A stretch of DNA of 64,000 nt from Corynebacterium durum (GTDB taxonomy: Bacteria > Actinomycetota > Actinomycetes > Mycobacteriales > Mycobacteriaceae), in the NCBI RefSeq assembly GCF_030408675.1, contig NZ_CP047200.1, forward strand, positions 1,674,001 to 1,738,000, given 5' to 3'. The notes under the pieces are model-generated. The model did not search any database, had not been told where the DNA came from, and worked only from the letters and a program-made list of their open reading frames with translations. Below, piece after piece: positions 35,142-45,078 of this stretch (its first letter is position 1; every line of letters starts with the position of its first letter). Made by a program: the position numbers and the translations under genes.

Positions 35142-36896
35142 TTATCCCCGCGCCAACTCACTCACTCTGGCGACAACCTCACCGTACGGCAGTTCTTCCG
35201 TCTCGCCACCGCGAACCCGAAGCTCGACCTTGCCGTCGGCGAAGGAGCGCCCAAGTACTACCACGTAGGGCATACCCAGGAGTTCGGAGTCCTTAAACTT
35301 GACGCCAGGGCTGACTTTGGGGCGGTCGTCGAAAAGCACATCCAACCCAGCATTGGAGAGTTCCTGCGCCACCTCTTCAGCGGCGGCGGCAGCGGCAGAG
35401 TCTTTGTTGGCCACCACCACATGCACCTGGTAGGGGGCGATTTCTACCGGCCAGTTGAGCCCCTTGTCGTCGTGGCGCTGCTCCACCACAACCGCGGCGA
35501 GGCGTGATACACCGATTCCATATGACCCCATAGTGGGGATGGATCGCTTGCCGTTTTCGTCGAGAATCTGCACGTCAAAGGCATCAGTGTATTTGCGACC
35601 AAGCTGGAAAATATGCCCGATCTCAATGCCTCGTTCGAGGGTAAGGGTGCCTTGTCCATCGGGGGCGGGGTCGCCTTCGTGCACCTCGGCGGCTTCAATG
35701 TACCCGTCAGGCTCAAAATCACGACCTACCACGAGCCCAACAACATGGCGTTGGGGGGCGTCGGCACCCGTGATCCAGGGGGTGCCACGAACGACGCGGG
35801 GATCGGCGAGCATACGCACGCCGTTGGCTGCCAGACCACGCGGACCCACATAGCCTTTCACCAGGAACGGGTTAGCGGCAAAATCAGCTTCAGAGGCGAG
35901 TTCAACCACGGTTGGTTCGAGTGATGCTTCCAGGCGTTTCATGTCCACTTCGCGGTCGCCTGGAACCAGCACGCCCAGCAGTTCGGGTTCCTCACCGGGG
36001 GCGGTGACTTTCACCATCAAGCACTTGAGGGTGTCGGATGCCTGGGCCTCGCGGCCGTCAACACGCACTCCAGCCGAGCGCGCCCAATCAACCAGTGCAT
36101 CAATGGTTTCTGACTTCGGCGTTTCGTGCACCTGTGCCTCAGGCAAGCCCTCAATCTCGCGTTCCACACCCGGCTGTGTGACCACGGCTTCGACGTTTGC
36201 CGCATAGTCACCGTGAGTGGCACGCACAAAGGTGTCTTCGCCGTTGGGTGACACGGCCAGGAATTCCTCAGAGGCGGAACCGCCCATGGCACCTGATGTT
36301 GCTTTGCAGATTACGTAGTCAACACCCAAGCGGTCGAAAATCTGCTGGTAGGCACGACGATGGCGTTGGTAGGATTCCTCTAACCCCTCATCGGTCATGT
36401 CAAAGGAGTAGGAATCCTTCATCACGAACTCACGACCGCGCAGAATACCGGCGCGGGGACGTTCCTCGTCGCGGTACTTCGTCTGAATCTGGAACAACGT
36501 GACGGGGAAATCCTTGTAGGAGGAATACATATCCTTGACCATTAAGGTAAACATTTCCTCATGGGTGGGTCCCAGCAGCATATCGGCATCCTTGCGGTCC
36601 TTCAGCCGGAACAACCCATCACCGTATTCCGTCCAGCGGTTAGTCACCTCGTAGGGTTCGCGTGGCAGCAGCGCAGGAAGCTCAATTTCCTGGGCACCAA
36701 TGGCCTGCATTTCCTCGCGAACAACACGCTCAATGTTGCGCAGAACTTTCAAGCCCAGCGGCAGCCACGAGTACACACCTGGTGACACGCGACGGATATA
36801 TCCAGCGCGGACAAGGAGCTTGTGGCTGGGAACCTCAGCGTCGGCTGGGTCCTCACGCAGGGTACGCAGAAAGAGCGTGGACATACGGGTAATCAT
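35142..36896 (-). CDS. proS: Prolyl-tRNA synthetase
   Basis: A 584-residue class II synthetase of the bacterial type, beginning [22 protein letters not shown]. Motif 1 area [24 protein letters not shown] (residues about 45-68), motif 2 [19 protein letters not shown], the inserted editing domain between motifs 2 and 3 (about 225-400), motif 3 GIGVSRLAA, and the C-terminal anticodon domain PYQVHVVV. The ATG at 36896 fits relatives and has TATATT 8 nt upstream. A longer frame to 37283 runs over yaaA and is rejected. Confidence 0.96.
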   Translation of the reverse strand: MITRMSTLFLRTLREDPADAEVPSHKLLVRAGYIRRVSPGVYSWLPLGLKVLRNIERVVREEMQAIGAQEIELPALLPREPYEVTNRWTEYGDGLFRLKDRKDADMLLGPTHEEMFTLMVKDMYSSYKDFPVTLFQIQTKYRDEERPRAGILRGREFVMKDSYSFDMTDEGLEESYQRHRRAYQQIFDRLGVDYVICKATSGAMGGSASEEFLAVSPNGEDTFVRATHGDYAANVEAVVTQPGVEREIEGLPEAQVHETPKSETIDALVDWARSAGVRVDGREAQASDTLKCLMVKVTAPGEEPELLGVLVPGDREVDMKRLEASLEPTVVELASEADFAANPFLVKGYVGPRGLAANGVRMLADPRVVRGTPWITGADAPQRHVVGLVVGRDFEPDGYIEAAEVHEGDPAPDGQGTLTLERGIEIGHIFQLGRKYTDAFDVQILDENGKRSIPTMGSYGIGVSRLAAVVVEQRHDDKGLNWPVEIAPYQVHVVVANKDSAAAAAAEEVAQELSNAGLDVLFDDRPKVSPGVKFKDSELLGMPYVVVLGRSFADGKVELRVRGGETEELPYGEVVARVSELARG

Positions 36897-36904
36897 GGAA
36901 AGTA

Positions 36905-36922
36905 AATATACCCGGTTATTGT
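36905..36922. promoter_or_regulatory. Divergent -10 elements for proS and yaaA
   Basis: On the minus strand TATATT (36910-36905) lies 8 nt before the proS ATG; on the plus strand TATTGT (36917-36922) lies 7 nt before the yaaA ATG. Only 33 bases separate the two start codons, so both messages are probably leaderless. Confidence 0.55.
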
Positions 36923-36929
36923 TGAGTGC

Positions 36930-37658
36930 ATGCTCATTGTCCTCCCACCAAGCGAAACCAAATCTTTCGGCGGCGACCATCCACCCCTGGACTGGGACTT
37001 GCTGAGTTTCCCTGAATTGAATCCAGTGCGGGAACAGATCGCCGCCGACCTCGTGGCCTTGGATGACCCGTTCACTGTCCTGGGCATCAGCGACAAGCTC
37101 GCCGCCGAGGTGGAGGCAAACCAGGAGCTCCTCACCTCCCCCACCACCCCGGCGATCCTCCGTTATACGGGTGTGCTCTACGACGCCCTGTCCGCCGGCA
37201 TCCTTCCCAACGAGGCATTGCAGCGCCTGGCCATAGGATCGGCCCTGTTTGGTGTGGTGCGTGCCGGGGACTTGATTCCGCATTATCGCTTGTCGGGCGA
37301 CACAAAGCTACCCACTCGCAGCAGCAGCACAACCCCCACACTGAAGTCCCGGTGGGGAGGGCTGATTACTGAGGTGCTGTCGTCAGCCGATGACCTGGTG
37401 GTGGATCTACGCAGCGGCACTTACCAGCAGTTGGGCCGACTGAAAACCGCCATTACGGTTCGGGTGGAGTCCGTTCAGCCAGACGGTACCCGCAAAGTGG
37501 TCAGCCACTTTAATAAGCACTACAAAGGGGAACTCGCGCGCGTACTGGCGCTGAGCGAACAGGACCCCATCAGCATCGATGAGGTAGCAGCCATCGCCCG
37601 CGCAGCCGGAATGACCGTGGAAATAACCTCACCAACAGCATTAACCCTTGTGGTATAG
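36930..37658 (+). CDS. yaaA: YaaA-family peroxide stress protein
   Basis: A 242-residue YaaA/DUF328 protein. Family positions visible are [12 protein letters not shown] at the start, [31 protein letters not shown] and [12 protein letters not shown]. In E. coli YaaA lowers free iron during hydrogen-peroxide stress and binds DNA. It converges on the response regulator gene with 7 bases between stops. Confidence 0.9.
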   Translation: MLIVLPPSETKSFGGDHPPLDWDLLSFPELNPVREQIAADLVALDDPFTVLGISDKLAAEVEANQELLTSPTTPAILRYTGVLYDALSAGILPNEALQRLAIGSALFGVVRAGDLIPHYRLSGDTKLPTRSSSTTPTLKSRWGGLITEVLSSADDLVVDLRSGTYQQLGRLKTAITVRVESVQPDGTRKVVSHFNKHYKGELARVLALSEQDPISIDEVAAIARAAGMTVEITSPTALTLVV

Positions 37659-37665
37659 CACTGCG

Positions 37666-38349
37666 TCAGTCTAGAGGGTGCCGCAAAAGTTCCTCAGTTG
37701 TGACCAACCCGTTCCGATACGCACACAGCACGGCCTGCACACGGTCACGCGAATTGGTTTTCATGAGGATGTGCCGCACATGTGTTTTTACCGTCGCCAT
37801 GGACACATACTCCGCCACCGCTATTTCTTCATTGGATAACCCCAGCGCAATAAGCCTGAGAACCTCATGTTCCCGCGGGGTGAGCTCGTCCAGTACCCCC
37901 TGGTCGGGAGGCTCCACGTGCTTATCGACGCCCTGGTTCTTCAGCATACCCAGCACCCTCGCTGTCGCTTTTGGTGCCAGCACTGCTTGCCCGGCATATA
38001 CCAGCCGGATAGCGTGAAGCAGCTCCTCGGGCTGCGCGTCTTTCAGCAAAAAGCCACTGGCCCCCGCCTCAATGGCACCGCTGACAAAATCCTGATCGTC
38101 AAAGGTTGTCAGCATGATCACTTTGGTGTCTGCATCTGAACGCAGCAGTGCGCGGGTGGCTTCGATGCCGTTGACCTTGGGCATCTGCACATCCATCAGC
38201 ACAATATCCGCATGGGTTTGCGTCGGAACCTCCGCACCATCACTGGCTTCCCAGCTGGTTTCCATATCATCTTGGGAATTGATGAGCATGGCAAACCCAG
38301 TACGCACCAGGGGTTGATCGTCTACAAGCCCAACGGATATTTTTGTCAT
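37666..38349 (-). CDS. Two-component response regulator, NarL/LuxR type
   Basis: A 227-residue regulator. Receiver: acidic pair Asp10-Asp11, phosphoacceptor Asp53 in ADIVLMDVQMPKVNG, TTFDD, and Lys in GFLLKDAQPEE. C-terminal LuxR helix-turn-helix LTPREHEVLRLIALGLSNEEI with VSMATVKTHVRHIL. Overlaps the kinase gene by 4 bases, so the two form a pair. Targets are not indicated; nearest candidates are the neighbouring exporters. Confidence 0.93.
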   Translation of the reverse strand: MTKISVGLVDDQPLVRTGFAMLINSQDDMETSWEASDGAEVPTQTHADIVLMDVQMPKVNGIEATRALLRSDADTKVIMLTTFDDQDFVSGAIEAGASGFLLKDAQPEELLHAIRLVYAGQAVLAPKATARVLGMLKNQGVDKHVEPPDQGVLDELTPREHEVLRLIALGLSNEEIAVAEYVSMATVKTHVRHILMKTNSRDRVQAVLCAYRNGLVTTEELLRHPLD

Positions 38350-39488
38350 CGCGGCAACTCCACCGTCACAGTAAATTCTTCATCACGGGATACTTGCATT
38401 GTGCCACCTAACGCATGAACCCGCTCCCTCATTCCGATCAGACCGAAACCCGGATCCGATTCAGAATCCCCCTGCTTATTTGCTGAGATGATGCGAATCC
38501 TGCGATCGGTCACCTCTGCGGTAAGTGTGCCATGACGATCTGGGGAATACTTCAGCATGTTCGTGAGCAATTCCTGCACAACCCGATACAACGTCGATTG
38601 CGTCAGCTGCGGCAGCCCTTCTGGGAGCTCGTCAAAACCGGTGCTGGTGACGGTGAGGCCGGTGCGGTGGGCGTCGGCAAGCAAACCTTCAACTGCAGAC
38701 ACACCTACTGCATTTGGATCACGGACTGCATCATCCCGCAGCACGCTTAACAACCCACGCATCTGTTTCAACGCCTCGCGCGACGTCTCCGCGATGGTGC
38801 CTAGTGTATCTGAGGCTACCTGCGGGTCTTTTGCCGCCGCGTATCGCGCACCATCTGCCAGCGCGATCACCGCCGATAAGTTATGCGCCACAATATCGTG
38901 CATTTCCCGGGCAATCCTGGTGCGCTCCACCACAGCCGACAACTCGGCGCGATCCTTTAGCGCCTGACGGTCCGCATCCTGACGGCGCCTCTGCAAGCCC
39001 AAAAGCCAGAAAAAACCAAGCCCAATCAGGCTAAAGGCAGCCATCATGGGGTACAGCTGCAGGCGCGCCATATGCCTTGGAGAGTCAGCACTGAGAATAA
39101 GATTTTCATCGATAAACGTGCGGTTCATCACGATAGCGAGACCCACACCAACAATAATCACGGGTAGCCATACCCGCCGCCATTTCGGCGGTGAATATGC
39201 ACTCACAAGATAGGTGACATAAAAAACGACTGCCGTCGGCGCAAAATGTGATTCCCACGGCATAAAAACGATGATGAAAAGACTGACCGCAATAATCCCT
39301 GTGCAGATTTCTCGACGCACTGGGTGAAACAACAGAGCACACGCAATGACAAAGTTAGTAGTCATATCAGGTATGCTGTGTACTGTATGAGCAGTAAGCT
39401 CTGCGAGGAAAAACCCCGAAAATACGACGATAAGTAGCACCCGCAGGGGCGAGCCCACCCACCTTGTAGGCCACGATAACGATCTCAT
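38346..39488 (-). CDS. Sensor histidine kinase, HisKA_3 type
   Basis: A 380-residue membrane kinase. Residues 15-165 hold about five or six hydrophobic segments with almost no extracellular loop, so it probably senses a membrane signal. The dimerisation/phosphotransfer helix has RTRIAREMHDIVAHNLS with phospho-acceptor His197; the ATPase domain ends with GFGLIGMRERVHALGG. A TAGTTT hexamer lies 7 nt before the ATG, but GGAG is also there, so leadered or leaderless initiation is open. Confidence 0.92.
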   Translation of the reverse strand: MRSLSWPTRWVGSPLRVLLIVVFSGFFLAELTAHTVHSIPDMTTNFVIACALLFHPVRREICTGIIAVSLFIIVFMPWESHFAPTAVVFYVTYLVSAYSPPKWRRVWLPVIIVGVGLAIVMNRTFIDENLILSADSPRHMARLQLYPMMAAFSLIGLGFFWLLGLQRRRQDADRQALKDRAELSAVVERTRIAREMHDIVAHNLSAVIALADGARYAAAKDPQVASDTLGTIAETSREALKQMRGLLSVLRDDAVRDPNAVGVSAVEGLLADAHRTGLTVTSTGFDELPEGLPQLTQSTLYRVVQELLTNMLKYSPDRHGTLTAEVTDRRIRIISANKQGDSESDPGFGLIGMRERVHALGGTMQVSRDEEFTVTVELPR

Positions 39489-39560
39489 GGCTCCAAAACT
39501 ATCCCGAGTGCATTCGCATATTCTTCATCCCACGGGCTGATCTCCGGTAGGGTCGGAACA

Positions 39561-39683
39561 ATGTCTACCATTGGTGCCGCCGAGATTCTTATTGGCCTTC
39601 TTATGCTTGGTGTGGTGCTTTTCATCCCGGCAGTCCTGATCGCCATCCTCATTGTGCTGATCAGAATGATGAGGAAGATGTAG
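39561..39683 (+). CDS. Small single-helix membrane protein (40 aa)
   Basis: The short frame starts MSTIGAAEILIGLLMLGVVL, continues through a second hydrophobic run rich in Ile/Leu/Val, and ends in the basic tail RMMRKM. It is a typical tiny inner-membrane protein, one long helix with a cytoplasmic positive end. It stands between the two-component system and the EfpA-like exporter and ends 6 bases from the opposing exporter stop. GGAACA just before the ATG is a weak site. No function known. Confidence 0.55.
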   Translation: MSTIGAAEILIGLLMLGVVLFIPAVLIAILIVLIRMMRKM

Positions 39684-39689
39684 GTTGCA

Positions 39690-41183
39690 TTAGCCCCGCT
39701 GTGCTGCAGCTTCGGCGGCCTTGCCCTCGCGAATATCCTCTGGCGTGAATTTCACAAATGCCACCACCAGGATGACCACCACAACGGCCAATCCTGCGCA
39801 GATGAGCAGGGAGCCGGTGTAGCCGTCACCGAGGGCGGCCCGGGCGGCGTCGTCAAGTGCAGAGCGATTCAGGGTGTCAAACGCGGACCCCAGACGGCTG
39901 CGAGTACGCATCTCTGCGTAGGCCGTGACCGCAGCAAGCCCCAGCGGGCCGCCGAGGGTCTGGCACACCAGCGAGGTCGCAGTCAGCGGGCCAACCTCCG
40001 TGGGTTTCACCCCAGCCACCACTGACAACGTGAGTGGGATCAGGACAATGCCAAGGCCAACACCAATCACCAAGATCGGAATCAGGAGGTCCGGCAGATA
40101 AGAGGCGTGCTCATCAAGCATGGAGCTAAACACAAACCCCCCAATGAGAATCACGCCGCCACCAGCAACGATCCAACGCGGGGACACCACTTCAGCTAAC
40201 CGTCCAGAAATGGCAGACCCGGTAGCCAGGGCAAAGGCAAACGGGATGAACGCCAGCCCAGCCGTCAGCGGTCCGTAACCCAAAACCTCCTGAACAAAAA
40301 GCGCAACCTGAACCGTCATAGCCATGAGTAGTGCCCCCACTAGCAGTAGCGACACGAACACAAACGTGCGGCTTCGGTGCGCAAACATCCCCAACGGAAG
40401 CACCGGGTTAGCGGCCGTACGCTGCGAGAGGAAGAATCCAATGAGCAGTACGACACCCAAAACCACGGATCCAATAACGGGAGCGGTGAAGCCAACGCCG
40501 CCTTCCGTCATACCGAACACCAGAAGTGTCGACGCCCCGGTTGCCAAGACGGCGCCGCGCACATCAAGGGCCATTTTTTCGGACTGCCCTGTACTAAACA
40601 AGTACTTCACACCCAGCCCAACAATGAACACGCCGATGGGCACGTTGATGAGGAAAATCCAGCGCCAGCTGGCTTCAGTCAAAGCCCCGCCGACAACCAG
40701 CCCCAACACTGACCCCAACCCTGTCATCATGGCAAACACGGAAAAAGCCTGGTTGCGGGGTTTCCCCGGCGCGAAGGTCACCACGATCAGTGCCATGGCT
40801 GTTGGTGATGCGACGGCCGCACCGATTCCTTGTATCACGCGCGCCACCAGCAGTACTCCCGCGCCGTTGGCCAGACCGCAGGCCAGCGAGGCAAGGGTAA
40901 ACATGCTCACCCCAATGAGGAATGTGCGTTTCCGCCCGAACACGTCACCCAGTCGGCCACCAAGAAGTAGCAATCCGCCGTAGGCGAGGGCGTAGGAGGT
41001 GACAATCCAGCTGCGGAGAGAGTCGGTAAGACCCAGTTCCACCTGGATGCGGGCCAGGGCAAGGTTCACCACCGTGCCGTCCAGCACCACCATGAGCTGC
41101 AACGCGGAGATGATCAGGAGTGGCAGCCCAAAGGCATTGCCAGTGACGGGGTAGGTATGTGTTGTGGTGGCTGGTCGGGTCAC
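39690..41183 (-). CDS. EfpA-like MFS exporter, DHA2/EmrB-QacA family
   Basis: A 497-residue 14-helix exporter. Helix-1 motif LMVVLDGTVVNLALARIQ, motif A GGRLGDVFGRKRTF, motif C region GLGSVLGLVVGGALTEASWRWIFLINVP (residues about 150-177). Its place next to proS and cobA matches that of efpA (Rv2846c), a multidrug and lipid exporter in mycobacteria. Start overlaps the cobA stop by 4 bases. The true substrate is unknown. Confidence 0.85.
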   Translation of the reverse strand: MTRPATTTHTYPVTGNAFGLPLLIISALQLMVVLDGTVVNLALARIQVELGLTDSLRSWIVTSYALAYGGLLLLGGRLGDVFGRKRTFLIGVSMFTLASLACGLANGAGVLLVARVIQGIGAAVASPTAMALIVVTFAPGKPRNQAFSVFAMMTGLGSVLGLVVGGALTEASWRWIFLINVPIGVFIVGLGVKYLFSTGQSEKMALDVRGAVLATGASTLLVFGMTEGGVGFTAPVIGSVVLGVVLLIGFFLSQRTAANPVLPLGMFAHRSRTFVFVSLLLVGALLMAMTVQVALFVQEVLGYGPLTAGLAFIPFAFALATGSAISGRLAEVVSPRWIVAGGGVILIGGFVFSSMLDEHASYLPDLLIPILVIGVGLGIVLIPLTLSVVAGVKPTEVGPLTATSLVCQTLGGPLGLAAVTAYAEMRTRSRLGSAFDTLNRSALDDAARAALGDGYTGSLLICAGLAVVVVILVVAFVKFTPEDIREGKAAEAAAQRG

Positions 41184-41923
41184 AGGTCGGCCACCTCGCC
41201 GATCACGTAGACGGCTGGGGGTTTGATACTTTCGTGCTCAATCACATCTGCAAGCGTACTTAACGTGCAGCGAAAAGTTCGTTCTTCTGAGGTGGTTCCT
41301 TCTTGGATCACAGCTGCGGGTGTATCACCGGAACGCCCACCTACAAGGAGCGCATTCGCGATACTGCGCGAGTTTTTCACACCCATGATCACAACAAGGG
41401 TTCCGCCGGTCTGTGCCAAAGCCTCCCAGTTGTTCAGAGACTGCGGATGCCCAGGGGGTACGTGGCCAGAGATGACGGTAAAAGAATGCACAACTCCCCG
41501 CTGTGTCACAGGGACACCCACCGCGCCGGGCACGGAAATGGCGCTGGTCACGCCAGGTACAACTGTGCAGGGAATGCCAGCTTCCTGGCATGCCTGTACC
41601 TCCTCAAAGCCCCGGCCAAACACGTAGGGGTCACCGCCTTTAAGACGCACCACGTTGCTTCCCTGACGCGCGTGTTCAACCATGAGTTCGTTGATTTTTT
41701 CCTGCGCCATCTGGCGTCCGTACGGTAATTTCGCGGCGTCGATAAGCGTCTTACCGGAGAGGTCGCAGAGCTTTTCCAGCTCAGTGGAGGGACCGAGGTG
41801 GTCGGCGAGGATGACATCGGCGTTCTGCAAGACGCGCATGCCGCGCACAGTAATCAAGTCCCAGGCACCAGGGCCGCCGCCTACAAGGGTGACGCCCGGC
41901 AAGGCTTCGGGGGGTTGGTTCAT
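41180..41923 (-). CDS. cobA: Uroporphyrinogen-III C-methyltransferase
   Basis: A 247-residue SAM-dependent methyltransferase making precorrin-2. Signatures: VTLVGGGPGAWDLITVRG at the N-terminus, ADVILADHL, VVRLKGGDPYVFGRGFEE, and GIPCTVVPGVTSAISVPGAVGVPVT. Length shows the single-function CobA form without the CysG dehydrogenase part. ATG at 41923 follows TACACT by 8 nt; the ATG two codons earlier is possible. First gene of a unit with the exporter downstream. Confidence 0.94.
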   Translation of the reverse strand: MNQPPEALPGVTLVGGGPGAWDLITVRGMRVLQNADVILADHLGPSTELEKLCDLSGKTLIDAAKLPYGRQMAQEKINELMVEHARQGSNVVRLKGGDPYVFGRGFEEVQACQEAGIPCTVVPGVTSAISVPGAVGVPVTQRGVVHSFTVISGHVPPGHPQSLNNWEALAQTGGTLVVIMGVKNSRSIANALLVGGRSGDTPAAVIQEGTTSEERTFRCTLSTLADVIEHESIKPPAVYVIGEVADL

Positions 41924-41931
41924 GATCATTA

Positions 41932-41990
41932 AGTGTAGACCGACTGCGCACCGAGACCACAGCTGGGCTAGGTCGTACCAACTGTACAAT
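41932..41990. promoter_or_regulatory. Divergent promoters of cobA and the FtsX-type ABC permease
   Basis: On the minus strand TACACT (41937-41932) precedes the cobA ATG by 8 nt. On the plus strand a consensus TACAAT (41985-41990) precedes the permease ATG at 41998 by 7 nt. Neither has a ribosome binding site. No cobalamin riboswitch fits in the 74 bases between them. Confidence 0.6.
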
Positions 41991-41997
41991 CAGCGTT

Positions 41998-42999
41998 ATG
42001 TTTCTGGCCCTTCGCGATATTCGCGCCGCCCGTGGGCGCTTCACGCTGATCACCTTGACGGTGGCCATGCTGGCGCTGCTGGTAAGTTTCCTCTTCGGCT
42101 TGACGGGTGGTTTGCGGTATCAAAACGTTGCCGCTTTTTCCACTCTGGGTGGCAGCTACGCCTACCTGTCAAATGACAATCTCGACCGCTCCGAGCTGAC
42201 CCTTGACGACACAAAGTCGCTTGTCGACGCCTCCCCTACCGCCACCGCCGTTGGCATCACCCGCGTGGTGCTCAATGAGGAACCCCTGGCGGTGCTTGCC
42301 GTGCGTCCAGGTGCATCCGGTCCGGCGGATGATGCCACCCCGCTGCCGGAGTCTGGTCATGTGTACGCATCTTCAGGCGCTGCGGAAGCCCTGGGAGTCG
42401 GCGCAGGTGACACCATCACTATAAAGGGTGAAGAACTCATTGTGGACGGCATCACTGGTGATGACTGGTACAGCCACCAAAAAGTCTTATGGACGCGCCT
42501 TCCCGACGATCAACCCGCCAATGTCGTGTTCACCGGTTCTGCCATCACCCCGGACAATCCCAAGGTGGTGCAGATAGCCACGAAGGATATGCCCCAAGCG
42601 TTAACCGCTTTCAAAGCACAATCCATGAGCCTGATGCTCATTAACATCATGTTGTTTATTGTCACTGCCCTGGTCACTGGCGCGTTTTTCACCATATGGA
42701 TGATGCAACGCAAACCAGACATTGCCACGCTGAAAGCACTCGGTGCCTCATCATCGGCGCTGATCGTGGACGCGCTAGGCCAGGCAGCGATGATTCTGGG
42801 CCTGGGCATTGTGCTGGGGATCAGCATCACGCTCATCGCCGCGCACAGTATTGGCGATTCACTCCCCTTCTCTATCTCTCCTGGGAGTATCCTTCTACCG
42901 GCGGTGGCTATTTTCCTTCTCGGGCTCGGCGGCGCGGCAGCGGCGCTAAGCTTCCTCCGCTCTGCCTCCGCACTATCCGCCCTAGGGGAAAACCGATGA
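41998..42999 (+). CDS. ABC exporter permease, FtsX/MacB type (HrtB-like)
   Basis: A 333-residue permease with an N-terminal helix (MFLALRDIRAARGRFTLITL), a large extracytoplasmic domain of about 170 residues, then three helices at the C-terminus, the FtsX/DevC layout. The opening residues resemble HrtB heme exporters of actinobacteria, but that is a resemblance only. The stop overlaps the ATPase start by 4 bases. Confidence 0.8.
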   Translation: MFLALRDIRAARGRFTLITLTVAMLALLVSFLFGLTGGLRYQNVAAFSTLGGSYAYLSNDNLDRSELTLDDTKSLVDASPTATAVGITRVVLNEEPLAVLAVRPGASGPADDATPLPESGHVYASSGAAEALGVGAGDTITIKGEELIVDGITGDDWYSHQKVLWTRLPDDQPANVVFTGSAITPDNPKVVQIATKDMPQALTAFKAQSMSLMLINIMLFIVTALVTGAFFTIWMMQRKPDIATLKALGASSSALIVDALGQAAMILGLGIVLGISITLIAAHSIGDSLPFSISPGSILLPAVAIFLLGLGGAAAALSFLRSASALSALGENR

Positions 43000-43691
43000 C
43001 CACAGAACTTTCCTTCACTGACGTCACCCTCACTTTCCCCGACGGCAAAGACCGCGTCACCGCTGTGAACAATGTGTCCTTTACCTTGAAACCTGGGGAA
43101 CTCATCTCCATTACTGGGCCATCTGGCTCGGGAAAATCGTCCCTGTTGGCGCTCGCCGCAACACTCATCACGCCCGACAGTGGATCCATCATGCTGGGAG
43201 ACACAGAGCTTGCTCGTTTGAGTGGAAAGCAAGCCGCGGAGTGTAGGCGAAACCGCATCGGCATTGTGTTCCAGCAGTCCAACCTCATCCCCTCTCTCAC
43301 CGCCCTCGAACAGCTGGAAATGATGCGGCATCTCGGGCCGCCGTGGCATCAAAAAGTACAGCGAAAGGAAGTGCGTAGCCGGGGCATGGAGCTGCTGGAG
43401 CGGCTTGATCTCGGCGACTGTGCGGACCGCCGTGTAGGTGCACTCTCCGGCGGGCAACGCCAACGCGTCAACATTGCCCGTGCCCTGATGAACTCCCCGG
43501 AGTTGCTGGTTGTCGATGAACCCACTTCAGCCCTCGACTCCCAGCGTTCCCGGATTGTCATGGAACTGCTACTCGATCTGGTCCGCTCTGAAAACGTGGG
43601 CACGCTGCTGGTCACCCACGACCGCGATGCCGCCGACCACGCCGACCGCGAGCTGACCATGTCAGACGGAAAGCTAAGCTCCGTGGTGTAA
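42996..43691 (+). CDS. ABC transporter ATPase, LolD/MacB/HrtA type
   Basis: A 231-residue ATPase. Walker A GPSGSGKSSLLAL, Q-loop IGIVFQQSNLIPSLTALEQ, signature LSGGQRQRVNIARAL, Walker B LLVVDEPTSALD and switch His LVTHDRDAA. Such ATPases pair with FtsX-type permeases in exporters. The ATG overlaps the permease stop as ATGA; the in-frame start at 42696 would lie inside the permease gene and is rejected. Confidence 0.9.
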   Translation: MTTELSFTDVTLTFPDGKDRVTAVNNVSFTLKPGELISITGPSGSGKSSLLALAATLITPDSGSIMLGDTELARLSGKQAAECRRNRIGIVFQQSNLIPSLTALEQLEMMRHLGPPWHQKVQRKEVRSRGMELLERLDLGDCADRRVGALSGGQRQRVNIARALMNSPELLVVDEPTSALDSQRSRIVMELLLDLVRSENVGTLLVTHDRDAADHADRELTMSDGKLSSVV

Positions 43692-43693
43692 CG

Positions 43694-43741
43694 CGTGCGG
43701 GCTAAGATGCGCTGTTTCGGGCGTCAACGCACGCCCGCACG
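43694..43741. terminator. Hairpin at the convergent ends of the ABC unit and cobB
   Basis: CGTGCGGGC (43694-43702) can pair with GCCCGCACG (43733-43741). The second arm lies inside the last codons of cobB. There is no clear T-run, so termination by it is uncertain. Confidence 0.4.
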
Positions 43742-45078
43742 AAACGCTCCACAGCCTGTGGCAACGACGCCGGATGGTAATGCATGTAGGACGCGTGAAC
43801 GTTTCCCCGCGAAAAACCCTCACGCACCGCGCGGCCATCCCACGCGTGCCAGCCCCACGCAGAGTCCCATCCTGCCACCTCCTGGGACGTCAAGGCTGTG
43901 TGGTGGAATTCGTGGCCGGTAATCCGCTCGCCGGCACGAAACAGCACTGAATCCGTCAGAGCCACTGCGTCACGATACCCCAGAGTCAAGCGGCGCCCCA
44001 TGGCCGCGTGGGTGTCAATCACACCCAGCATGGGATAGGCATCCAGACTCTCCAGCAGCCATAACAGCCCCGCGCATTCCCCGTGAACGGGTTTGCCTGC
44101 CGCCACATGGGCGCGAACCGCATCCTGAAGGTCATGGCGTGACGATAAGTTCTCCACATGCTCCTCTGGGAAACCACCCGGAATAACCAATCCATCGCAG
44201 TGTGGAAGTGGATCTTTAAGAGGGTCAAAGTGCACAACCTTTGCGCCAGCCGCCTCCAGCAGCTCTGCATGCTCCGCATACGCAAATGTAAACGCCGGGC
44301 CACCCGCCACAGCAACCACTGGATCACCAGGCACACGCTGCACCACGGCGGCGGGGTCCCACGCCGGACCTGCATAAGAACACGATGCCAACCCCCTCAC
44401 CACGTCAAGATCCACATGCTTTGCCACCAGATCCGCCATGCGTTCCACAGCCTGCATCGCAGCACTCCCGTGCTCAGCGGCGGTGACCAATCCCAGATGC
44501 CTTGAAGGCACCTCCACCTTGTCCACTCGGGGTAACGCTCCCAGAACCGGAATGCCCTGCGATTCCACCGCCGAACGACACACCGCCTCATGCCGGGACG
44601 TACCCACCTTATTGAGAATCACGCCAGCCACACGTACCCCATCCGCTGCAGTGGCGAAACCCTTCACGGCCGCACCGACCGACTGGCTCATCCCCCGCAC
44701 ATCTACCACCAGCACCACCGGTAGGCCCAGGGTTGCGGCCACCTCAGCAGTCGAACCCGGCGCGTAATCCGTGTACACCTGGTCGGTGATGCGGCCGTCG
44801 AAAAGCCCCATCACTCCCTCGACCACCCCGATATCCGCGCCCTGACTACCATGTACATACAGCGGGCCGAGTAACGACGTCCCACACATCACCGAATCCA
44901 GGTTTCGCCCCACCCTGCCAGCGGCCAAGGCATGATAGCCCGGATCGATGTAATCCGGGCCGACTTTAAAGGGCGCAACCGTATGCGTGCGCGCCAGCGC
45001 TGCCATTAGGCCAGTGGCGATGGTGGTTTTGCCCGTGCCAGACGCGGACGCGGCAATGCACACACCTGGAGTTACCAC
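43702..45078 (-). CDS. cobB: Cobyrinic acid a,c-diamide synthase (CobB/CbiA)
   Basis: A 458-residue amidotransferase adding amide groups to the a and c side chains of (hydrogeno)cobyrinic acid. ATP loop SASGTGKTTIATGL and PFKVGPDYIDPGYHALA at the N-terminus; class I glutaminase C-terminal part with nucleophile Cys in VHGECAGLLWLLE and the His near GHEFHH. The GTG start overlaps the cobO stop by 7 bases. Confidence 0.94.
   Translation of the reverse strand: MVTPGVCIAASASGTGKTTIATGLMAALARTHTVAPFKVGPDYIDPGYHALAAGRVGRNLDSVMCGTSLLGPLYVHGSQGADIGVVEGVMGLFDGRITDQVYTDYAPGSTAEVAATLGLPVVLVVDVRGMSQSVGAAVKGFATAADGVRVAGVILNKVGTSRHEAVCRSAVESQGIPVLGALPRVDKVEVPSRHLGLVTAAEHGSAAMQAVERMADLVAKHVDLDVVRGLASCSYAGPAWDPAAVVQRVPGDPVVAVAGGPAFTFAYAEHAELLEAAGAKVVHFDPLKDPLPHCDGLVIPGGFPEEHVENLSSRHDLQDAVRAHVAAGKPVHGECAGLLWLLESLDAYPMLGVIDTHAAMGRRLTLGYRDAVALTDSVLFRAGERITGHEFHHTALTSQEVAGWDSAWGWHAWDGRAVREGFSRGNVHASYMHYHPASLPQAVERFVRACVDARNSAS

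Noticed and set aside
36897..37283. N-terminal extension of proS to 37283
   Set aside because: The extension lies wholly over yaaA on the other strand, has no family similarity, and the ATG at 36896 matches the usual ProS start.
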